Part shown: piece after piece, positions 59,191 through 64,000 of the stretch
Numbering within the stretch: position 1 is the first letter of the stretch
Layout: each line of letters opens with the position of its first letter
DNA from: Clostridia bacterium
Lineage (GTDB): Bacteria > Bacillota > Clostridia > Christensenellales > Aristaeellaceae
Length of the DNA: 64,000 nucleotides
Reading direction: 5' to 3'
Assembly: GCA_017470145.1 (NCBI GenBank)
Contig: JAFUFB010000025.1
Location: 62,001 to 126,000 of the forward strand
The notes under the pieces: generated by a model
The model's input: only the letters and a program-made list of their open reading frames with translations
Database searches by the model: none
Told to the model about the DNA's origin: nothing
Program-made: the position numbers and the translations under genes

Positions 59191-59226
59191 CGCTGACGGA
59201 AAAGAAACGATGAAAGGAGCCAACCA

Positions 59227-59790
59227 ATGACCGACAAAGAAGGTGTGATTATCTCGATCAGCCCGAAATGGTGCGACATGATATTCACATTCAAGGAAAA
59301 GAACCTGGAAATCAGAAAGACTTTTCCGAAAGCGCTGGAGCTGCCGTTTACGGCGTATGTATATTGCACCGCCGACCGAGGAAAGGTCGTGGAAGTAATT
59401 CACAAGGGCGATGGCCTTTACAACGGCTATGTGCACGAAAGCGATACTCCGATATTTATCAAAATACCTGACGCGCCGGCGCATATGTTTGGCAAAACGC
59501 AGAAGGTCATCGGAAGGATCACGGTAGATCGAATCGTGAAGGTATCCAGGAAGAGCGGCAAGGCGCTGATAGATGGGCGAGAACATACGGCGGAGGATGG
59601 ACTGTATACCTGCCTAACCGTGAGGGAATTCGAGAAGTATCTCGGAGATAAAGACTTCCTTTACGGATGGCACATCGCAGAAGTCGAGCAGTTTAGAGAA
59701 CCGAGAGAACTATCGGAATTCGGGCTAAAACGACCACCGCAGAGCTGGCAGTATTTAGCGGCGCACAGCTTGAAAGGAGCGAGCCAATGA
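59227..59790 (+). CDS. ASCH/PUA-like domain protein
   Basis: 187 residues. ISISPKWCDMIFTFKEKNLE followed by IRKTFPK is the opening of an ASCH-like (PUA-related) domain, and VIGRITVDRIVKVS a later strand. The C-terminal third (FLYGWHIAEVEQF, PPQSWQYL) is typical of phage versions. ASCH domains bind RNA or nucleic acid bases. AAAGGAGCCAACC precedes the ATG. Overlaps the next gene by four bases. Confidence 0.8.
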   Translation: MTDKEGVIISISPKWCDMIFTFKEKNLEIRKTFPKALELPFTAYVYCTADRGKVVEVIHKGDGLYNGYVHESDTPIFIKIPDAPAHMFGKTQKVIGRITVDRIVKVSRKSGKALIDGREHTAEDGLYTCLTVREFEKYLGDKDFLYGWHIAEVEQFREPRELSEFGLKRPPQSWQYLAAHSLKGASQ

Positions 59791-60143
59791 ACGCACATGT
59801 GCTAAGCCTCAACAGCGAAGTGCTGGAAGAATTCCGCATCAACCTCGACAGCGCGATCAGAGTATTAGCCGCCAACCTAACAGAAAAAGACCTGGCTGCA
59901 GGAACGGTGACGGCGAAGCTGAAGATCGACATCAGAAACGCGTCGGACAACATGCTGGAGATGAAGATGATGGAGATCAAGCCGGACATTAGCATAAAGA
60001 TCGGGGCCAAGGGGAGCATGAAATGCAGCAACCAAAGCGGCATCTTCCTGAAATACGACGAAGATGGCCTGCCGATCATCGGAGAAAGCCAGATGACAAT
60101 TGATGAATTCATCAGAGAACGAGAAGAACTGCGTAACGTATAG
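59787..60143 (+). CDS. Early phage protein, unknown (118 aa)
   Basis: 118 residues. N-terminal helix with VLSLNSEVLEEFRINLDSAI, then regularly alternating beta strands (GTVTAKLKIDI, MMEIKPDISIKI) and a final helix (MTIDEFIREREELRN). The arrangement recalls a family of small Clostridia phage proteins sometimes called replication terminator proteins, but the likeness is weak. Coupled to the ASCH gene by ATGA. Confidence 0.72.
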   Translation: MNAHVLSLNSEVLEEFRINLDSAIRVLAANLTEKDLAAGTVTAKLKIDIRNASDNMLEMKMMEIKPDISIKIGAKGSMKCSNQSGIFLKYDEDGLPIIGESQMTIDEFIREREELRNV

Positions 60144-60156
60144 GGAGGAGCTAACC

Positions 60157-60327
60157 ATGGCAAAGCGAACTGAACCGGCCACGATCGAATGCGAGATGAC
60201 CGCGATCAAACCGGAATACAAGAGTCTGGCCATCGAGCTGCTGGACGAGATCCGCGCATTCTTCGCCATCCCGGAGAATGAAGCAGAATTCCAGCGCTGG
60301 AAGACAGAAAGGGGAAAAGCATCATGA
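60157..60327 (+). CDS. Small acidic/basic protein, unknown (56 aa)
   Basis: MAKRTEPATIECEMTAIKPE... 56 residues with one long helix (SLAIELLDEIRAFFA). GGAGGAGCTAACC leads into the ATG, the same initiation cassette as its neighbours. No family recognised. Confidence 0.68.
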   Translation: MAKRTEPATIECEMTAIKPEYKSLAIELLDEIRAFFAIPENEAEFQRWKTERGKAS

Positions 60328-60340
60328 GACAAACAAAAAG

Positions 60341-60369
60341 CGCCCGCTGGCGATACGAACGCCAACGGG
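60341..60369 (+). repeat. Hairpin around a possible small reading frame
   Basis: GCCCGCTGGCG-ATACGAA-CGCCAACGGGC folds into a strong stem (one mismatch) between the preceding gene's stop and the ribosome binding site at 60391. It can also be read as coding sequence in frame with the next gene from an ATG at 60324. Confidence 0.6.
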
Positions 60370-60404
60370 CACAAACCCCAGACAATGACAGGAGGGATTA
60401 TACC

Positions 60405-60617
60405 ATGAAAGGACGGAAAGAGTCAATCATGGAAAAGCTGGGCGGAAAGGCAAATTGCATCGCCATGGCCATCTTCGCCGTGGTCATCATGGGCGGAGGC
60501 ATCGCCTGGATGGAGATCGACTATCAGCGGCAGCGGGAAGCGCAGTATATCGGCAGCATTCCCATGGCCAACCAGCATATCGAATGGACATATGCCAGGA
60601 AGGAGGGCCGCAGATGA
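60405..60617 (+). CDS. Small membrane protein, unknown (70 aa)
   Basis: 70 residues from the ATG at 60405, which has AGGAGGG at the right distance. One membrane helix (CIAMAIFAVVIMGGGIAW). A start at 60324, overlapping the previous stop by ATGA, would add 27 basic residues across a hairpin; I prefer the shorter form. Overlaps the next gene by ATGA. No family recognised. Confidence 0.65.
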   Translation: MKGRKESIMEKLGGKANCIAMAIFAVVIMGGGIAWMEIDYQRQREAQYIGSIPMANQHIEWTYARKEGRR

Positions 60618-60874
60618 GAGGCGAACGGACGGTTTACCTGGTAAAGAAGGGAAACGAATATCTACAGGCCATCACCGGGCCGGAGGGCGAAACGGACGTA
60701 ACCAAGATGCAGCAGCGCTTCAGCATCTACCTATACGACGCGGCCCAGATACCGAAAGCGCGAATTGCGAAGCAGATCGTAATGGCCCTGATTCAAGACG
60801 GGGACGAACCCTGGACAATCGTCAAATTCGACAAGTTGAGCTATTACGCCCAGGAGGTCGCCAGATGTGTATAA
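60614..60874 (+). CDS. Early phage protein, unknown (86 aa)
   Basis: 86 residues, starts MRGERTVYLVKKGNEYLQAI, beta-rich N terminus then a helix (IAKQIVMALIQ). The start is fixed by the ATGA overlap and AGGAGGG upstream. No family recognised. Confidence 0.7.
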   Translation: MRGERTVYLVKKGNEYLQAITGPEGETDVTKMQQRFSIYLYDAAQIPKARIAKQIVMALIQDGDEPWTIVKFDKLSYYAQEVARCV

Positions 60875-61083
60875 CAAACAGGATGCGCCTGGAGCGGGCG
60901 CTGGAGCACCTGGAAGCGGAACGGGCCAGAGAAGAAAAAGCCATCCAGCAGCTGGGCGGGATCAAAATACAGGAGATCATCATCCTCCGGAACAAGAAGG
61001 CCATGTACATGGCGGAGGTTGATCAACTAATAAGGAACACGAAAGAGAAGATCAAGCAGGAGAAGGAGAAGGAAACAAAATGA
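60865..61083 (+). CDS. Small coiled-coil protein, unknown (72 aa)
   Basis: 72 residues, nearly all helical and highly charged (LERALEHLEAERAREEKAIQ, and a Lys/Glu tail KEKIKQEKEKETK). CAGGAGG lies upstream inside the previous gene, with which it overlaps by ten bases. Probably a small scaffold or regulatory protein; not recognised. Confidence 0.68.
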   Translation: MCITNRMRLERALEHLEAERAREEKAIQQLGGIKIQEIIILRNKKAMYMAEVDQLIRNTKEKIKQEKEKETK

Positions 61084-61550
61084 GCAGATATAACAGTCTA
61101 TGCGTAGCGATCAACCTGGTTGAGGCTTGCGACAAGCTGATGTCCGATAACGGGAAGCAATCCGAGAAGACAGCAGACGTGGTAAAAGACCTGCGGGACA
61201 TCGCCAAAGATGTGAGATATGGCGGGCAATGGAATGGAGACTATGAGGTCATCGCAACGGCGCTGGGGTGCTGCAAAAGCACAGGGCGCGATTGCGGACT
61301 CTGCCCCTATCGGAAGATCGGCGGGCGGAACTGCGTCAGTGAGCTGAAGACCGACGCGGCGGCGGTGATTCGTCATATGACAAAGGAAATAAAAACACTC
61401 CGAGCAGAGCGGGAGGCGCGGAAAACCGCCGCATGGCAGCGGCAGGACATGGAAAACGGGAACGAGCCGCCGGATGTATTCCCCTGGGACGAGGACGAAG
61501 ACGGCGAAATGGCCCCGGCGGGCGATGTGATGGGAGCTGAGAGAGGATGA
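61080..61550 (+). CDS. Early phage protein with Cys cluster, unknown (156 aa)
   Basis: 156 residues. A Cys cluster in the middle (CCKSTGRDCGLCPYRK ... NC) could bind zinc or a cluster. The C-terminal quarter is acidic (WDEDEDGE). It overlaps both neighbours by four bases, so is embedded in a tightly coupled unit ahead of the helicase-methyltransferase gene. No family recognised. Confidence 0.72.
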   Translation: MSRYNSLCVAINLVEACDKLMSDNGKQSEKTADVVKDLRDIAKDVRYGGQWNGDYEVIATALGCCKSTGRDCGLCPYRKIGGRNCVSELKTDAAAVIRHMTKEIKTLRAEREARKTAAWQRQDMENGNEPPDVFPWDEDEDGEMAPAGDVMGAERG

Positions 61551-64000
61551 ATTATCAAGAATTTCTCGAAACCAAGATGGTCATCGCACCAGAGACGGGA
61601 TTCGACGTCGAACCGGAGAAGGTCAACCAGCGCCTGCTGCCCCACCAGCGGGACGCGGTGATTTGGGCGCTGCACGGCGGGAAGCGAGCGCTTTTCGAAA
61701 GCTTTGGTCTGGGCAAGAGTGTGCAGCAGCTGGAATTCTGCCGCCTGGCGGCGGAGGAAGAGAATGGCCAGGCGCTGATCGTTGTTCCACTGGGCGTAAA
61801 GCAAGAATTCGTCCGGGATGCGGTGGAGCTGTTGGGATGGGACTATGAACCGCCCTATGTGCGGAACATGGAAGAGATACGGCAGCATAAAGAGCAGGTA
61901 CTGCTGACGAACTACGAGCGAGTGCGGGACGGGGACATCGATCCGACCTACTTCGCCGCCACCAGCCTGGATGAAGCATCCGTTCTCCGCTCTTTCGGCA
62001 GCAAGACCTATCAGACATTCCTGGACAAATTCAAGAACGTAAAATACAAGATGGTCGCCACGGCGACGCCTTCGCCAAACAAATACAAGGAGCTGATCCA
62101 CTACGCCGGATATCTGGACGTCATGGACACGGGCCAGGCCCTCACCAGATTCTTCCAGCGGGACAGCACCAAGGCGAACAATCTGACGCTGTATCCTCAC
62201 AAGCAGGATGAATTCTGGTTATGGGTATCCTCCTGGGCGCTGTGTATTCAAAAGCCATCCGACCTGGGATACAAGGACGATGGATATTCCCTGCCAGAGA
62301 TGGAAGTCAGATATCACAAGCTGGAAACCAACCTGGCGGACGCGGGGATAGACCGGGACGGCCAGGTGAAGATGATCCGGGACGCGGCCCTGAGCCTCCA
62401 GGACGCGGCCAGGGAGAAGCGGGAGAGCATCGCGGAGCGCGTGGCCAAGGCGAAAGAGATCGTGGGCAGCGATCCGGAAGCCCATTTCATCCTCTGGCAC
62501 GACCTGGAAGCGGAACGGCACGAGATCAAAAAGCAGATCCCAGAGGCGGTGGAAGTATACGGCAGCCTGGACATCGACACGCGGGAGCGGCGAACCATCG
62601 ACTTCAGCGAAGGGCGAAGTCGCATCCTGGCCACAAAGAAGGAAATCAGCGGCAGCGGCTGCAACTTCCAGCGGCATTGCCACCGGGCCATCTTTGTGGG
62701 GATCGATTACGAATTCAATGATTTCATCCAGGCCATTCACCGGATATACCGCTTCCTGCAAAAGGAACAGGTGATTATAGATATCATCTACATGGACAGC
62801 GAAGAGGAGATCCTCAAGCAGCTGAAAGACAAGTGGGAACGGCACAACGAGATGCAGAGCCGCCTGGCCTCCCTGATGCGCTGCTACGGGCTGAACAATC
62901 AGATTATCATCAAAAAGATGGAAAGGAGCATCGGCGTGGAAAGGACAGAGATATCCGGGGCACATTTCCGGATCTTCCATAACGACACCATCCTGGAAAC
63001 CGCCAACCTGGAAGAAAACAGCGTTGACCTGATCGTGACCTCTATTCCCTTTAGCAACCATTACGAATATACACCGAGCTATAACGACCTGGGGCACAAC
63101 GAGGACACAGAGCGCTTCTTTGAACAGATGGACTACCTGGCGCCTTCCCTGCTTCGCTGCCTAAAACCGGGGCGGATTTACGCCTGCCACACGAAAGATC
63201 GGGTCATGTTCGGGAACGCCACCGGCACGGGCATGCCAACCATCGAACCTTTCCACGCCATGACCATTCAGCACTACATGAAGCACGGCTTCCAGTACAT
63301 CGGCATGATCACCGTGGTAACGGACGTGGTGCGGGAAAACAATCAGACCTACCGCCTGGGATGGACGGAACAGTGCAAGGACGGCAGCAAGATGGGCGTC
63401 GGTTGCCCGGAATACATTCTGCTTTTCCGGAAACTGCCAACGGACAGATCCACCGCCTACGCGGATGAAAAGGTGGTCAAAAGCAAAGAAGAATACACCA
63501 GGGCACAATGGCAGCTGGACGCCCACGCCTTCTGGCGGAGCAGCGGAGACAGGTTGGTGACGAAAGAGGAGCTGATGAACATTCCAATGACCGACCTGCA
63601 AAAGGTCTACCGGGAATTCAGCCGGGGAACGGTGTACGACTATCACGAACACCTGGAGATCGCCAACAAGCTGGATGCGGAGGGCCATCTGCCCGCAACG
63701 TTTATGTGCGTGGCCCCAGGGAGCTGGCAGGGCGAAGTATGGGACGACGTCAACCGCATGCGGACGCTGAACAGCGAGCAGGTGAGGGGCGGGCGGCAGA
63801 TGCACGTTTGCCCGCTGCAACTGGACATCGTAGAGCGGCTGATCAACCGATACAGCAACCCCGGCGAAACCGTCTATGATCCCTTCGGCGGCATCATGAC
63901 CGTGCCGTTTATGGCCGTCGAGATGGGCCGGGAAGGAATGGCCACAGAGCTAAACCCGGATTATTTCCGGGATGGGCTGGGGTATCTCCGCCAGGCGGAC
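61547..64000 (+). CDS. SF2 helicase - DNA methyltransferase fusion (3' partial)
   Basis: At least 818 residues, open to the right edge. The N-terminal half is a Snf2/SF2 helicase: Walker A FGLGKS (K57), DEAS at residues 142-145 in place of DExH, VATATPSPN near residue 172 and motif VI AIHRIYRF (H398). The C-terminal half is a beta-class amino-methyltransferase: motif IV TSIPF at 498-502 (instead of SPPY), then LKPGRIYACHTKDR, and motif I VYDPFGGIMT at 776-785. Such enzymes methylate adenine-N6 or cytosine-N4. The start overlaps the previous stop by ATGA. No restriction gene is visible. Confidence 0.92.
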   Translation, partial: MNYQEFLETKMVIAPETGFDVEPEKVNQRLLPHQRDAVIWALHGGKRALFESFGLGKSVQQLEFCRLAAEEENGQALIVVPLGVKQEFVRDAVELLGWDYEPPYVRNMEEIRQHKEQVLLTNYERVRDGDIDPTYFAATSLDEASVLRSFGSKTYQTFLDKFKNVKYKMVATATPSPNKYKELIHYAGYLDVMDTGQALTRFFQRDSTKANNLTLYPHKQDEFWLWVSSWALCIQKPSDLGYKDDGYSLPEMEVRYHKLETNLADAGIDRDGQVKMIRDAALSLQDAAREKRESIAERVAKAKEIVGSDPEAHFILWHDLEAERHEIKKQIPEAVEVYGSLDIDTRERRTIDFSEGRSRILATKKEISGSGCNFQRHCHRAIFVGIDYEFNDFIQAIHRIYRFLQKEQVIIDIIYMDSEEEILKQLKDKWERHNEMQSRLASLMRCYGLNNQIIIKKMERSIGVERTEISGAHFRIFHNDTILETANLEENSVDLIVTSIPFSNHYEYTPSYNDLGHNEDTERFFEQMDYLAPSLLRCLKPGRIYACHTKDRVMFGNATGTGMPTIEPFHAMTIQHYMKHGFQYIGMITVVTDVVRENNQTYRLGWTEQCKDGSKMGVGCPEYILLFRKLPTDRSTAYADEKVVKSKEEYTRAQWQLDAHAFWRSSGDRLVTKEELMNIPMTDLQKVYREFSRGTVYDYHEHLEIANKLDAEGHLPATFMCVAPGSWQGEVWDDVNRMRTLNSEQVRGGRQMHVCPLQLDIVERLINRYSNPGETVYDPFGGIMTVPFMAVEMGREGMATELNPDYFRDGLGYLRQAD

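Larger units (their letters stand above)
53440..64000. mobile_element. Integrated phage-like element (left end; right end outside the window)
   Basis: A serine integrase at the boundary, a leftward lysogeny block with an XRE repressor, a divergent operator/promoter region and a rightward run of closely packed small early genes make a prophage layout. Base use turns visibly more A+T-rich and richer in AGA/AGG Arg codons than the chromosomal part, most clearly from 55 to 60 kb. No structural, packaging or lysis genes are reached. An integrative element other than phage is possible. The precise attachment site is not identified. Confidence 0.85.

Overview
The window looks like a chromosomal contig from a Gram-positive, Clostridia-like gut or rumen bacterium (an uncultured Firmicutes lineage). 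Supporting signs are strong AGGAGG-type ribosome binding sites, TTG/GTG starts, an rplU-prp-rpmA operon whose L27 carries the Firmicutes N-terminal extension, PyrR, CdaA/CdaR, a DnaD/DnaI-type primosome pair, RsfS and a NadD-YqeK fusion. The DNA is visibly G+C-rich up to about 53.4 kb, which produces many long but meaningless antisense frames. I see no tRNA, rRNA or CRISPR array.

Layout, 0-53.4 kb (core chromosome). 0-10.6 kb: an agarase-like glycoside hydrolase (cut by the left edge), a DUF362 protein, a lysophospholipase-like hydrolase followed by a decayed copy of its own 3' end, two secreted proteins, a two-component system, argininosuccinate synthase and a class I amidotransferase. 10.7-14 kb: a polar amino acid ABC importer. 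14-19 kb: RNase Z, UvrB and a run of small membrane and unknown proteins with a metallophosphoesterase. 19-22 kb: a methionine-type ABC importer (metQ-metN-metI) whose binding protein appears to be circularly permuted. 22-26.5 kb: greA-lysS, then uraA-pyrR on the opposite strand behind a structured leader. 26.7-33.4 kb: DnaD, DnaI, an ArsC-like protein, a beta-lactamase-fold hydrolase and a large clostripain-family protease in one operon. 33.5-53.4 kb: alpha-galactosidase, rplU-prp-rpmA, metG-tatD, two cysteine desulfurases, an SH3-domain protein, nadD/yqeK-rsfS, rpsT, cdaA-cdaR, an RsmF-like methyltransferase, and a KDPG aldolase-VOC fusion with a KDG kinase (Entner-Doudoroff/uronate catabolism).

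53.44 kb to the right edge: an integrated phage-like element. A serine integrase sits at the junction. It is followed, on the same (minus) strand, by a voltage-gated K+-channel-like protein, a membrane-anchored DEDDh exonuclease and an XRE repressor. Rightward early genes start from a perfect-consensus promoter whose spacer is a palindromic operator. They include a string of small unknown proteins, an ASCH-like protein, a cytosine-methyltransferase-like protein and, at the edge, a helicase-methyltransferase fusion that runs out of the window. The channel and exonuclease lie in the lysogeny block, where prophages often carry cargo, and are the best candidate here for an undescribed (possibly anti-phage) gene pair.

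Other structure: a family of about 100-bp intergenic repeats with a conserved CTCCCC...GGGGAG hairpin recurs at least five times. Both ABC operons have a strong hairpin directly after the binding-protein gene, which suggests expression is stepped down there. None of the recognisable secreted proteins has a convincing lipobox.
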